A DNA stretch of 64,000 bases, taken from assembly GCA_025363715.1 (NCBI GenBank), contig JANYLR010000010.1:1-64000 (forward strand), given 5' to 3'. Below are positions 23,178 through 32,593 of this stretch, one piece after another. The notes beneath the pieces are model-generated. The model ran no database searches, was not told where the DNA came from, and worked only from the letters and a program-made list of their open reading frames with translations. This stretch comes from Holophagaceae bacterium (GTDB lineage: Bacteria > Acidobacteriota > Holophagae > Holophagales > Holophagaceae). Made by a program: the position numbers and the translations under genes. Position 1 is the stretch's first letter; each line of letters begins with the position of its first letter.

Positions 23178-26100
23178 ATGAGTCGAATGTTCACAAGGCT
23201 CGGCTTTACCGCCGTGGCCCTCGTCGCCGGGAGTGGCATCATCGCCCATGCCCAGGACTCGACGACTGGCGCCATCTCAGGAACGGTGACGGGTCCTACC
23301 GGGGCCCTTGTTGCCGGCGCCCGGGTCATCCTCGACGGTGGTCGTGGTCAGGTCGTTCGTGTGACGGATGCCAGCGGAACGTTCAAGGCCTCAGGATTGA
23401 TTCCTGGGCAATACTTCATCACGGTGACCGCGCCGGGTTTTGAATCCGCCAGCAAACTGTCTACGAACGCCTCCATCAACACCCTCACCCCCGTCCGCGT
23501 GGTCATGACCAAGGCCGCCGGCGCTGTGGTGGAAGTCATCGCCACCAGTCAGAGCCTGGATACCACCACCCAGACCTCGGGGACCACGTTCTCCTCGGAA
23601 ACCGTCTCGGCCCTCCCCCTCGGCCGCGCCTTCTCGTCCGTGGTGAACCTGGCCCCGGGCGTCACCAGCAGCGGCATCGACGCCAACAATCCCTCCATGA
23701 GTGGCTCATCGGGTCTCGAAAATTCCTACGTCATTGACGGCGTGAACACCACGGGCACCGGTTATGGCGCCAATGGCAGCTACTCCATCACCTACGGCTC
23801 CATGGGCACCGGCATCAACACCGACTTCATTTCTGAAGTGCAGGTGAAAACCTTCGGCATGGACGCAGAATTCGGCGGATCCACCGGCGGCCGCGTCAAC
23901 GCCGTCACCAAGACCGGCGATAACACCCTTCGGGGCCAGGCCTTCGGTTACTTCGACTTCGACGCCCTCCAAGCCCGGGACAAGGTTCCCCCCCTTCAGG
24001 ATCCCGGTCGGACTCTCGTGCCCAGCTTCGATGGTTCCAGCCGCACGGAGCTTGGCTTCACCGTGGCCGGCCCCATCATCAAGGACAAGCTGTTCTACTT
24101 TGTGGGTTACAACCCCATCCGCAGCGACGTCAAGAAGACTCAGTCCGACTCACGGCGCGCCTTCTACGGCCGCCAGTCGACCACCAAGACTGAGATTGAC
24201 ACCTACTACCTCAAGTTCAACTGGGCCATGACGTCCAACCAGGGCTTGGAGCTGAGCATCTTCGGCGATCCTGGCAAGAACCCCACCGCCCCCCAGCTGA
24301 ATGCCCACTACCAGGGTGACCCCATCACCTGGGTTGGGCTGGAGTACGGCGGCAATAGCTACAGCCTCAAGTACAACGGTGTCTTCTTCAATGACATGCT
24401 GGTCGAAGCCCAGCTGTCCCAGGCCAAGTCCAAGTTCAAGGCCATTCTCGCCGGCGCCGCGAACAGCCACTACCGCGTATTGGACTCCAGCAGCGGCGCC
24501 GTGGTGGGCGGTTTCGGTGGCCCCGGCTCCATGGAAGTGGCCGAGGACAAGAACGAGCAGATGAACATCAAGATCACCAAGACCTTCGGCGACTTCGAAT
24601 TCAAGGTTGGCTACGAATCCGAGCACCTCAGGCACTCCGGCGGATTCAGCTACCAAGGCCTTCCTGGGCAGGTCGATGGCCACACCGCTCAGGCTTGGCA
24701 GCAGCTCGATGGTTCTACTCCCCCCGCACTTATCGACGTGACCAGCGCCGGTGCCCTCGGACAGGCCTACTCGACCGGTGCGCTCGTGTCCCGCCTGGGC
24801 TATGCCATCGATCCGACCCTCGTCGTCGCGGCCCCCACTGCCACCAATCCCAATCGCGGCACCACCCCCCTCAGCAACGTCGGCTACTTCTACCGTGTGA
24901 GCCGGGCCCGCTACACGCCAGCCCTCACTGAAACCGAGAGCCCCTGGAAGGCCTACTTCATCCAGGGCAAGTACTCCTTAAACAACCGCCTCTTCCTCAA
25001 GGCCGGCTTCCGCTGGGAAGAGGAGGACATGAAGGGCAAGGCTGAGACCTACAAGTTCAAGGCCGCCGACGCCATGGCCCCGCGCATCAGCATCACCTTG
25101 GATCCCAACGGCGATGGCAAGAACAAGATCTACGCCTTCTATGGCAAGTACTTCGAGAAGGTGCCGCTGGACCTGAACGTGCGCTCCCTCTCCCAGGAGA
25201 TCGGCGTCAGCCGCTCAGACTGGTCCAACCTCTCGGTTGATGGCAGCCGTCTGACGAATCCCATCCAGAGCGGCACCAGCATCATCGTCGCCAGCACCGT
25301 CACGGGCGTCATTTCAGATCGCCGCGCCGCCTCTGCCGGGGCCATGACCCACTACACCGGCAGCGCCGGTTTCCTCACCCCCGTCATGCCCGGCACCAAG
25401 CTGCCCTACACCAACGAGTATGTGTTGGGATGGGATACTAAGGTCTCCGATAGCGTGAGCGTCAGCAACCGACTGATCCACCGTTCCCTCGGCCGCGCCC
25501 TTGAAGACATGGGCATTGACGGCGGCAACAACCTGCCCTACTTCATCGCCAACCCCAGTGAGAACTCGGCCGGCATCACCGCCCTGGCCTTGGCCATCGA
25601 TCCGACCCTGGTGAACGGCAACACCACTGCCACCTGGCCGAAACCGGTTCGCAACTACTGGGCCTACGAGGTGGATGTCAACTACAACACCAAGCGTTTT
25701 GCGGCCTTTTTCAATCTCCGCCTCTCCCGCCTGGAAGGCAATTACGAGGGCCTGTTCCGCAACGACAATGGCCAGAGCGATCCCAACATCACTTCGCTCT
25801 ACGATTTCTCTCTTGAGTACCTGAGGACGCAGGAAAGTGCGGACGTCCGCGGCCTCTCAGGCAAAGAGCAGTACGCCACTGGCCCCCTGCCCAACGATCG
25901 CGCCGTCATCATGAACGCCGGCCTGACCTACAACTGGGACAGCGGTTTCAGCAGCAGCGTCTTGGCCAAATTCGCGACGGGCACGCCCCTGAGCGCCTTC
26001 TACGGCCTGCAGGACTATGACAACTCCGGTGAACTGCCCGTCGGTGGCCGTGGCGCCGAGGGCCGCATGCCCAACAGCCTGGTCTTCGACTACAGCGGCC

Positions 26101-26297
26101 AGTACCTGATGAAGCTGGGCGGCACCAAGAGCATCAGCTTCCGTGCCGACGTGTTCAACTTCTTCAACCACCACGTCATCAGGACACAGGATCAGAACCT
26201 TGATGTCTCCTACGGCGTGCCCAACCTCAACTACGGGAATGCCCTGAACTACACGCAGTCCCGCCGCGTTCGCGTGGGATTCAAGTTCCAGTTCTAG
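23178..26297 (+). CDS. Oar-like TonB-dependent outer membrane receptor
   Basis: The start at 23178 is fixed by AAAGGAG and a clear signal peptide (MSRMFTRLGF to AHA, about 25 residues); the product is 1,039 residues. A carboxypeptidase-regulatory-like beta domain (about 28-105, GAISGTVTGPTGALV) precedes a plug domain (about 115-230) and a large beta-barrel ending in the outer-membrane signature FKFQF. This layout is that of Myxococcus Oar and the many acidobacterial paralogues. Ligands are unknown, perhaps polysaccharide fragments or peptides. It stands alone between a leader region and a strong terminator. Confidence 0.92.
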   Translation: MSRMFTRLGFTAVALVAGSGIIAHAQDSTTGAISGTVTGPTGALVAGARVILDGGRGQVVRVTDASGTFKASGLIPGQYFITVTAPGFESASKLSTNASINTLTPVRVVMTKAAGAVVEVIATSQSLDTTTQTSGTTFSSETVSALPLGRAFSSVVNLAPGVTSSGIDANNPSMSGSSGLENSYVIDGVNTTGTGYGANGSYSITYGSMGTGINTDFISEVQVKTFGMDAEFGGSTGGRVNAVTKTGDNTLRGQAFGYFDFDALQARDKVPPLQDPGRTLVPSFDGSSRTELGFTVAGPIIKDKLFYFVGYNPIRSDVKKTQSDSRRAFYGRQSTTKTEIDTYYLKFNWAMTSNQGLELSIFGDPGKNPTAPQLNAHYQGDPITWVGLEYGGNSYSLKYNGVFFNDMLVEAQLSQAKSKFKAILAGAANSHYRVLDSSSGAVVGGFGGPGSMEVAEDKNEQMNIKITKTFGDFEFKVGYESEHLRHSGGFSYQGLPGQVDGHTAQAWQQLDGSTPPALIDVTSAGALGQAYSTGALVSRLGYAIDPTLVVAAPTATNPNRGTTPLSNVGYFYRVSRARYTPALTETESPWKAYFIQGKYSLNNRLFLKAGFRWEEEDMKGKAETYKFKAADAMAPRISITLDPNGDGKNKIYAFYGKYFEKVPLDLNVRSLSQEIGVSRSDWSNLSVDGSRLTNPIQSGTSIIVASTVTGVISDRRAASAGAMTHYTGSAGFLTPVMPGTKLPYTNEYVLGWDTKVSDSVSVSNRLIHRSLGRALEDMGIDGGNNLPYFIANPSENSAGITALALAIDPTLVNGNTTATWPKPVRNYWAYEVDVNYNTKRFAAFFNLRLSRLEGNYEGLFRNDNGQSDPNITSLYDFSLEYLRTQESADVRGLSGKEQYATGPLPNDRAVIMNAGLTYNWDSGFSSSVLAKFATGTPLSAFYGLQDYDNSGELPVGGRGAEGRMPNSLVFDYSGQYLMKLGGTKSISFRADVFNFFNHHVIRTQDQNLDVSYGVPNLNYGNALNYTQSRRVRVGFKFQF

Positions 26298-26319
26298 TCG
26301 GAACCCAAGTCCACACATG

Positions 26320-26346
26320 AAAACGGGCCCTTCGGGGCCCGTTTTT
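26320..26346. terminator. Bidirectional intrinsic terminator
   Basis: AAAACGGGCCC (26320-26330), a TTCG loop and GGGCCCGTTTT form an 11-bp stem flanked by A-run and T-run. It serves the Oar-like gene and, on the other strand, the adenosyltransferase gene ending at 26363. Confidence 0.93.
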
Positions 26347-26362
26347 CATTGGGGATGAACCC

Positions 26363-26920
26363 TCAGTCCTTGTTCACCCACTGCACATCCCCCACGCCCG
26401 CCACGGCGTTCTCGGCGCGGGCGAGGGCGAAGAGCCAGTCGCTGAGGCGGTTCAGGTAGGTCTGCACGGCGGGGTTCATGGGCTCTTCGTGGGTGAGCGA
26501 CACCACCTCGCGCTCGGCGCGGCGGCAGACGGTGCGGGCCAGGTGGGCGTAGGCGGAGGCCGCCGTGCCGCCGGGCAGCACGAAGGCCGTAAGGGGCGGC
26601 GCCAGGGCCGTGAGCCGGTCGATGTCCGCCTCCATGTCCGCCAGCGCCCAGGCGGGATGGCTCATGCGGGCCTCCAGCAGGCCCAGCCGGGCCGGAGGGG
26701 TGGCCAGGATGGCCCCCAGCACGAAGAGGTCCTGCTGGATCCGCTGCAGGGTGTCCTCACCGGCGCAGACGGGCGTCGTGTGCAACCGGAGCACACCCAT
26801 GACACTGTTCAGCTCGTCGAGGGTGCCGTAGGCCACGAGACGCAAGTGGGACTTGCTGACCCGGTCACCTCCGAAGAGGTCCGAAGAGCCATCGTCACCG
26901 GTGCGCGTGTAGAGCTTCAT
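26363..26920 (-). CDS. pduO: PduO-type ATP:cob(I)alamin adenosyltransferase
   Basis: The start at 26920 gives 185 residues, normal for the family; the longer frame to 27010 runs through a repeat. N-terminal YTRTGDDGSSDLFGG (about 4-18) binds ATP, and the C-terminal RRAEREVV and NRLSDWLFALAR segments form the active-site face. It makes adenosylcobalamin, the cofactor also needed by CarH-type regulators such as the one at the left edge of the window. Upstream lies inverted repeat B, then pyrE in the same direction. Confidence 0.93.
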   Translation of the reverse strand: MKLYTRTGDDGSSDLFGGDRVSKSHLRLVAYGTLDELNSVMGVLRLHTTPVCAGEDTLQRIQQDLFVLGAILATPPARLGLLEARMSHPAWALADMEADIDRLTALAPPLTAFVLPGGTAASAYAHLARTVCRRAEREVVSLTHEEPMNPAVQTYLNRLSDWLFALARAENAVAGVGDVQWVNKD

Positions 26921-26941
26921 GGCGACCTCAAAAAAGGAATG

Positions 26942-27072
26942 GACAGGATTAACAGGATGAAAAAATTGATTAACAGGATTAAAGCCATAAAGTGAAGGCA
27001 AATTTAACAATGATTATCAATTTTTTGATCTGTAATCTTGTTAATCCCGTTTTCAATCCTGTTAATCCTGTC
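26942..27072. repeat. Inverted repeat family B (ACAGGATTA units)
   Basis: GACAGGATTAACAGGAT at 26942-26958 is exactly complementary to 27056-27072. More copies of AACAGGATTAA lie further in on both arms, and the centre is AT-rich. It fills the space between pduO and pyrE. Like repeat A, it is built from short units repeated in tandem within each arm. Confidence 0.8.
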
Positions 27073-27100
27073 AGCGCTTTCCGCCGATGTGGGTCGGCGC

Positions 27101-27742
27101 CTAGGCCCCTCCGTGGGCGCGGCTCCAGGCCACGGTATCCGCACGCCAGGCCTTGAGAGCCGCCGAACCGGCCGTATCCATGATTCCCCGGGCTTCGGCT
27201 TCCCTGGAGAGCACTTCGAAGGAGCTGAGGACGGCGATATCGATGCCGGCGGCGGTGAAGGCCGCCTGGGCCTGAGGCAGGCCATAGCTGAAGAGGGCCA
27301 GCACCGCCGGCACCTCGGCGCCCTCGGCCCGCAGGGCCTCGGCGCACTTCAGGCTGGACATGCCCGTGGAGATCAGATCCTCGATGAGCACCACCCGGTG
27401 GCCCTTGGCCAGGGGACCCTCCACCTGGCGGCCCATGCCATGGTTCTTGGGGGTGGGGCGTACATAGGCTAGGGGCAGCTTCATCCGGTCGGCCACCATG
27501 GCGGCCCAGGGCACCCCCGCCGTGGCGGCGCCCGCTACCAGGCTCGGAGCCAGGGCGCTGGACTGCGCCACCAGCGCCTCGACGATCTGGTCTCGGACCT
27601 GGGGAAAGCCCATCAGCTGTCGGTTGTCGCAGTAGATCGGCGACTTCAGCCCGCTGGCCCAGGTGAAGGGATCCAGAGGCTGCAGCCGCACCGCCCCCAC
27701 GTCCAGCAGACAGCCCGCGAGATCACCAGGGGACAGAGGCAT
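27101..27742 (-). CDS. pyrE: Orotate phosphoribosyltransferase
   Basis: The start at 27742 overlaps the stop of the upstream CysK/CBS-family gene by one base (TGATG), giving 213 residues. The PRPP-binding motif VVLIEDLISTG and the flexible loop KNHGMGRQVEG are present. It converts orotate and PRPP to OMP in pyrimidine synthesis. Coupling of a pyrimidine gene to a cysteine-family gene is unusual, but may be mere operon shuffling. Confidence 0.93.
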   Translation of the reverse strand: MPLSPGDLAGCLLDVGAVRLQPLDPFTWASGLKSPIYCDNRQLMGFPQVRDQIVEALVAQSSALAPSLVAGAATAGVPWAAMVADRMKLPLAYVRPTPKNHGMGRQVEGPLAKGHRVVLIEDLISTGMSSLKCAEALRAEGAEVPAVLALFSYGLPQAQAAFTAAGIDIAVLSSFEVLSREAEARGIMDTAGSAALKAWRADTVAWSRAHGGA

Positions 27743-28680
27743 CACAGTTCCAGCTCGGCCACGGGCTGCTTGGACATGTAGCGCTCGGCGCCATCGGGGA
27801 AGAGGGTCACCACGCGAGCTCCCGCGGGCAGGCCCTTCGCGAATTCCCGGGCGGCCCAGGCGTTGGCGCCGCTGGAGGCTCCTACCAGGCAACCTTCGGT
27901 GGCGATGAGCTCCCGGGCTGTGGCCAGGCTGTCCACATCGGCCACATCGATGATCCGGTCCGCGAGGGAGAGGTCGAGGCTGGCGGGCATGAAGCTGTTG
28001 CCCACGCCCTCTACCACCCATTCGCCCAGGGGGGCGCCGCAGTAGACCGAGCCCACGGGCTGCACCACCACCGCCCTGAGGGCCGGGTTCTTTTCTTTCA
28101 GGTAGCGGGCGATGCCGGTAAAGGTGCCGCCACTACCGGCCCCCAGCACCACGGCATCCACCCGGCCTTCCATCTGCGCCCAGATCTCGGGTCCCGTCGT
28201 GGCGTAGTGGCTGTCGGGATTGCTGGGGTTGGCGAACTGCTGGGGCACGAAGGCGTGGGGGATGCTGGCCGCCAGCTCCGCGCACTTCTCGATGGCCCCC
28301 TTCATGCCCTGCTCCTTGGGGATCAGCACCAGTTCGGCGCCCAGGGCCTTCATGATCATCATCTTTTCGCGGCTGTACTTGGTGGGCACGCAGAGGATGC
28401 AGCGGTAGCCCAGGGCCTTGGCGGCGATGGCCAGGCCCACGCCCGTGTTGCCAGCGGTGGGTTCGATGATGGTGCTGAGGCCGGGCTTGATCTGACCCAG
28501 GGCCTCGGCGGCGCGGATCATGCCCACGCCGATGCGGTCCTTCACGCTGCCGCCGGGATTGAGGTACTCGAGCTTCGAAAAGAGCTGGAAGTCCGGGGCA
28601 AAGCGCGTCAGGCGCAACATTGGGGTATTCCCCACCAGCTCCAGAACGGAATCGACGACAGCAGGCAGTGCGTTCGACAT
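27742..28680 (-). CDS. Cysteine synthase / cystathionine beta-synthase family enzyme
   Basis: This 312-residue fold-type II PLP enzyme has K47 in NPGGSVKDRIG, the phosphate loop GAGSGGTFTG and a substrate loop EPTAGNTG. CysK usually reads TSGNTG. TAGNTG together with EGMKGAIEK and QFANPSNPD resembles Bacillus MccA, an O-acetylserine-dependent cystathionine beta-synthase, as I recall it. It may therefore make cysteine from O-acetylserine or cystathionine from homocysteine. It sits 4 bases after leuS and overlaps pyrE by one base. Confidence 0.88.
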   Translation of the reverse strand: MSNALPAVVDSVLELVGNTPMLRLTRFAPDFQLFSKLEYLNPGGSVKDRIGVGMIRAAEALGQIKPGLSTIIEPTAGNTGVGLAIAAKALGYRCILCVPTKYSREKMMIMKALGAELVLIPKEQGMKGAIEKCAELAASIPHAFVPQQFANPSNPDSHYATTGPEIWAQMEGRVDAVVLGAGSGGTFTGIARYLKEKNPALRAVVVQPVGSVYCGAPLGEWVVEGVGNSFMPASLDLSLADRIIDVADVDSLATARELIATEGCLVGASSGANAWAAREFAKGLPAGARVVTLFPDGAERYMSKQPVAELEL

Positions 28681-28684
28681 GGGA

Positions 28685-31111
28685 TCAGCCCTTCACCACG
28701 ATGCTCACCAGCTTGCCGCCGGGGGGCAGAACGACCTTGACGACTTCCTTGCCCGCCAGATGGGACTGGGCCTCGGGACAGGCCAGGGCGGCGCCGCGGC
28801 GCTGTTCCTCGCTGGCGGCGGCGGGCACCGTGATGCGACCCCGGACCTTGCCGTTCACCTGCACCACCACCAGCACCTCATCGGCCTCCAGGTACTGGGT
28901 ATCGGCCTCGGGCCAGGCAGCCTGCATGCAGAGGCCGGGCTTGCCCAGCGCGGTCCACAGCTGCTCGGCAAGGTGAGGGGCCACCGGCGACATGAGGCGC
29001 ACGAAAGCATCCAGCGCGTGCTGCATCACGGCCCCGTGATGTGGTGCGTTCGCGGGCAGGTCGTGCAGGGCGTTGGAGAGTTCCATGAGGCCCGATACCA
29101 CGGTATTGAACTGGTAGCGGCGCTCCAGGTCGTCCGTGAGCCGGGCTACGGTCTGGTTGAGCTTGATGAGGAGGGCCTTCTCCTCGGCGCTCAGCTGATC
29201 CTTGGCGGGCAGGGGTTCGGTCGTCACCGCATGGTCATCCACCATGCGCGTGATCCGTTTGAGGAAGCGGCTGGCCCCCTCGATGCCCTCGAAGCCTGTC
29301 CAGTCGATCTCCTTCTCGATGGGCGCCGCGAAGATCATGAAGAGGCGCAGGGCGTCGGCCCCGTACTTCGAGATGACCTCGTCGGGGTCCACGATGTTGC
29401 CCTTGGACTTGCTCATCTTCGAGCCGTCCTTCAGCACCATGCCCTGGCAGATGAGCTTCTGGAAGGGTTCGGGGCCAGAGGCCAGGCCCAGATCACGCAG
29501 CACCTTGTAGAAGAAGCGGGCGTAGATGAGGTGCATGGTGGCGTGCTCGATGCCGCCCACATACAGGTCCACGGGCATCCAGGCGTCGCTCTCGGCCTTG
29601 GCGAAGGGGAGCGCCGCGTTCTTCGGATCCAGGTAGCGCAGCCAGTACCAGCTGCTGTCCACGAAGGTGTCCATGGTGTCGGTTTCGCGGCGGGCTGGGC
29701 GGCCACAGCTTGGACACTGCGTGTCCAAGAACGAGGAAGAGGTGGTGAGGGGCGAGGGCCCGACGCCGTGGAAGGCGACATCCTCAGGCAGGCGCACGGG
29801 CAGGTTCTCAGCCTTCTCGGGTACCACGCCGCAGGCCTCGCAGTGGACCGTGGGGATGGGCGTGCCCCAGTAGCGCTGGCGGCTGAGGCCCCAGTCCTTG
29901 AGCTTGTAGGTGGTGGTCTTCCCGGCGCGGTCGCCCAGCCTGGCCACCATGGCCGTGACCGCGTCCTCGCTCTTCATGCCGGTGAATTCGCCACTGTTGA
30001 CGAGCGTTCCCAGGTCCCACTCGCTGTCGGATTCGATGACCTGGGGAATGGCCAAGCCGTACTTCTTCGCGAATTCATTGTCACGCTCGTCATGGGCGGG
30101 CACGCCCATGACGGCGCCGGTGCCGTAGTCCATGAGCACATAGTTGGCGGCGAACACCGGCACCTTCTCGCCGGTGAAGGGGTGGAGCACGGAAAGGGCC
30201 GTGCGGTGGCCCAGCTTCTCGTCGCTGGTGAGGCGCTCCTCGCGACTGAGGGAGGCCACCTGATCGCAGAAGGCCTTCAGGGCCGGGTCGGTTTCCGCGG
30301 CCTTCTCGATGACCGGGTGCTCGGTGCTGAGGGCCATGAACGTCACGCCGAACAACGTATCAAGCCGAGTCGTGAACACCTCGATCTCTTCCCCGCTCGT
30401 GAGCGCGAAGCGCGCACGAGCCCCCTCGGACCTTCCAATCCAGTGGCGCTGCATGGTCTTCACATTGTCGGGCCAGTCCAGGCCGTCGAGGCAGTCCAGC
30501 AGCTCGTCGGCGTACTTGGTGGTCTTGAAGAAGTACTGTTCCAGGGGCTTCTGCGTGACGGGGTGGCCCGTGCGCTCGTCCTTGCCGTCCACCACCTGCT
30601 CGTTGGCCAGCACCGTGCCCAGGGCCTCGCACCAGTTCACGGTGCGCATGGCGCGGAACACGTCCCCCGCCTCCCACATCTTGAGGAAGAGCCATTGGTT
30701 CCAGCGGTAGTAGTCGTCCTGGAAGCTGGCGATCTCGCGGTCCCAGTCGTAGCTGATGCCCATCTTCTGGATCTGCCCCTTCATCTCCTGGATGTTGGCC
30801 CGAGTCCAGATGGCGGGGTGGATGCCGTGCTTGATGGCGGCGTTCTCCGCCGGCAGGCCAAAGCTGTCCCAGCCCAGAGGGTGCATGACCTCGAAGCCGC
30901 GCATGCGGCGGAAGCGGGCGGTGACATCGCCCAGGGTGTAGTTGCGCACATGGCCCATGTGGATGCGGCCACTGGGATAGGGCAGCATCACCAGCATGTA
31001 GAAGGTCTTGGAATCCGGCAGCAGCTCCCCGGACCGCTTGGCGCGGAAGGCGCCAGACTCGAGCCAGCGGCGCTGGATCTCGGGTTCCTGGGTCAGGGGC
31101 TGGAAGGGCAT
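28685..31111 (-). CDS. leuS: Leucyl-tRNA synthetase
   Basis: This 808-residue class I synthetase has the HIGH motif as HMGH (51-54, in YPSGRIHMGHVRNYT) and KMSKS in DGSKMSKSKGN. The CP1 editing domain with its AHDERD segment is present, as is a zinc-type cluster CEAC...CPSC. It charges tRNA-Leu. The long frame open on the opposite strand is a codon-bias shadow. Downstream genes cysK-like and pyrE are probably cotranscribed. Confidence 0.97.
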   Translation of the reverse strand: MPFQPLTQEPEIQRRWLESGAFRAKRSGELLPDSKTFYMLVMLPYPSGRIHMGHVRNYTLGDVTARFRRMRGFEVMHPLGWDSFGLPAENAAIKHGIHPAIWTRANIQEMKGQIQKMGISYDWDREIASFQDDYYRWNQWLFLKMWEAGDVFRAMRTVNWCEALGTVLANEQVVDGKDERTGHPVTQKPLEQYFFKTTKYADELLDCLDGLDWPDNVKTMQRHWIGRSEGARARFALTSGEEIEVFTTRLDTLFGVTFMALSTEHPVIEKAAETDPALKAFCDQVASLSREERLTSDEKLGHRTALSVLHPFTGEKVPVFAANYVLMDYGTGAVMGVPAHDERDNEFAKKYGLAIPQVIESDSEWDLGTLVNSGEFTGMKSEDAVTAMVARLGDRAGKTTTYKLKDWGLSRQRYWGTPIPTVHCEACGVVPEKAENLPVRLPEDVAFHGVGPSPLTTSSSFLDTQCPSCGRPARRETDTMDTFVDSSWYWLRYLDPKNAALPFAKAESDAWMPVDLYVGGIEHATMHLIYARFFYKVLRDLGLASGPEPFQKLICQGMVLKDGSKMSKSKGNIVDPDEVISKYGADALRLFMIFAAPIEKEIDWTGFEGIEGASRFLKRITRMVDDHAVTTEPLPAKDQLSAEEKALLIKLNQTVARLTDDLERRYQFNTVVSGLMELSNALHDLPANAPHHGAVMQHALDAFVRLMSPVAPHLAEQLWTALGKPGLCMQAAWPEADTQYLEADEVLVVVQVNGKVRGRITVPAAASEEQRRGAALACPEAQSHLAGKEVVKVVLPPGGKLVSIVVKG

Positions 31112-31201
31112 GGCGGAACTCCAGTAGAACCCTTGATTCTACAAGGAAATCCCGACGGCCTGAACACCGGATGGGCCCAGCCAGTGCATTTCAGCAGCAA
31201 A

Positions 31202-31479
31202 CCTTGGAACCACTGATTGAAATCGCTTCACGGGTGATCAACCACAACGCCCCAACCAAGACATCCTTTTCTTTCTCATGTCTTTATCGGTGTTCATCGG
31301 TGTTCATCGGTGGTTAAAAGTTTTTCAGCCTTTGATTTCAATGGTGCTGACACTGAAGCAATGGAGGTCAGGCTGCCTACGCCGTTTCATGAAAGCAGCA
31401 ATAAACCGGCGAGGAACCAGCCTGAGGCTTTCAAGAGAAAAAGCCTTGGAACCACCGATGAACACCGATGAACACCGAT
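31202..31479. repeat. Inverted repeat family C (CGGTGTTCAT units)
   Basis: The 444-base space between leuS and the beta-barrel gene holds no gene. Three tandem units of the type ATCGGTGTTC (31286-31315) are matched by a perfect 30-bp inverted copy at 31450-31479. In addition CCTTGGAACCAC-YGAT occurs twice as a direct repeat (31202-31217 and 31444-31459). The centre (31316-31449) carries no recognisable ORF. Confidence 0.85.
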
Positions 31480-31555
31480 TAAAAGCTGATAAATATGCAC
31501 TCAGCAATGAGCTTCCCGTTCGTTGTGAACCCGTGTGCTCGGTGGCTTCTCAATG

Positions 31556-32509
31556 TTAGAAGGTCCAGTGCATGCCCAGCGAGGCACTCCACCTGGGCTC
31601 GATCTGCAGGCCGGTCACCCGCTGGGCCACGGGGACCTGGCCGAAGACGTAGACCTGGAACCTCGGGCTGAGGTTGAAGGTCAGGCCGGGGCTCAGGTAC
31701 ACCAGGGTGGCGCCGCTGTTGTCCACATCCGCGTTCACGCCAGACTCCCGGCCCTCAGCCCGGACGTTCAGCTGCAGGTGGGGCGTGACCCCTCGGAAGC
31801 CGCTGTAGCGCACCCCCACATTCGCGTTCAGCCCATCGCCGGGCTTGAAGCCATCCTTCTCGCCCGTGGGCTTCTGTAGCAACACCTGACCGAAGACACC
31901 CCAGTCCATGGCGATATTGCCGAAGGCATAAAACCCCAGCAGCAGGTCCGTGGTGCCCGTGCCCAGCTGCAGGCCGCGGTCCAGCGTCTCGCCCGCCTGG
32001 GCGCCGGCGTTGAAGGTCTGCCTGGTGCCGCCGGTGGCGAGCTTCACCCCGAACTGCACGCCGAAGGAATGATCATCCGAGAAGCCCTGGTATCGGCCCA
32101 GCACGCGCACATCACCCAGACCATTGGCCTGCGAAAAGGAGGGATCCGTATCGCCCTCGGCGATGGTGGCGTGGTAGCGGTTGAAGACCGGGATCAGCAG
32201 GGTCACGCCCCAGTCCGGGTTGGGGCTGTAATCCAGAGTGGCCGTGAGGTTGCGGTTGATGGTCTTCTCCTGGACCTCCACCGCGTTGGGGAGTTCCAGG
32301 TTGCCGCGGTCCACCGCTTTCGTCCCAGAGCGCAGCTGGTCCTGGTTGAAATAGTCGGAGCGCAGGTCGAAGCGCCAGCCCGGCCTCACCGCGTAGCCCT
32401 GGCTGGCCCAGTCGGAGTTCAGCGTGCAGCCACAGGCGCCGCAGGCGTAGGCCGCCGGGGCGGCAGTCAGCAGAATCGAAACGAGGGCAAGGCTGGAACG
32501 ACAGTGCAT
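31556..32509 (-). CDS. Outer membrane beta-barrel protein with CGACGC N-terminus
   Basis: This 317-residue protein has a signal peptide, and the mature N-terminus begins with the Cys-rich CGACGCTLNSDW (about 23-34). The rest is alternating strand-like sequence ending in HWTF, a beta-barrel closing residue. I recall similar CGxCGC porin-like proteins next to copper or SCO-type genes, so a metal-related role is possible; the copper-receptor gene nearby fits. The channel substrate is unknown. Confidence 0.75.
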   Translation of the reverse strand: MHCRSSLALVSILLTAAPAAYACGACGCTLNSDWASQGYAVRPGWRFDLRSDYFNQDQLRSGTKAVDRGNLELPNAVEVQEKTINRNLTATLDYSPNPDWGVTLLIPVFNRYHATIAEGDTDPSFSQANGLGDVRVLGRYQGFSDDHSFGVQFGVKLATGGTRQTFNAGAQAGETLDRGLQLGTGTTDLLLGFYAFGNIAMDWGVFGQVLLQKPTGEKDGFKPGDGLNANVGVRYSGFRGVTPHLQLNVRAEGRESGVNADVDNSGATLVYLSPGLTFNLSPRFQVYVFGQVPVAQRVTGLQIEPRWSASLGMHWTF

Positions 32510-32593
32510 GTGAAGGGCCCCTTGGTTGGCTCTTCCAATTCTGCATGTACCAACAGCAATTAGCCTGCGTCACTTTGTCGCAGCCGACCTTGG

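Noticed and set aside
28520..31216. An 898-codon open frame on the plus strand opposite leuS
   Set aside because: It mirrors leuS codons in high-GC DNA, has a His/Gly/Leu-rich sequence without any domain, and leuS is certain.
31286..31479. Repeat C as a CRISPR array
   Set aside because: The units are contiguous, without unique spacers, and the second group is inverted; no cas gene is present.
31278..31559. A 93-codon plus-strand ORF across repeat C
   Set aside because: It is made largely of repeat sequence and has no family resemblance.
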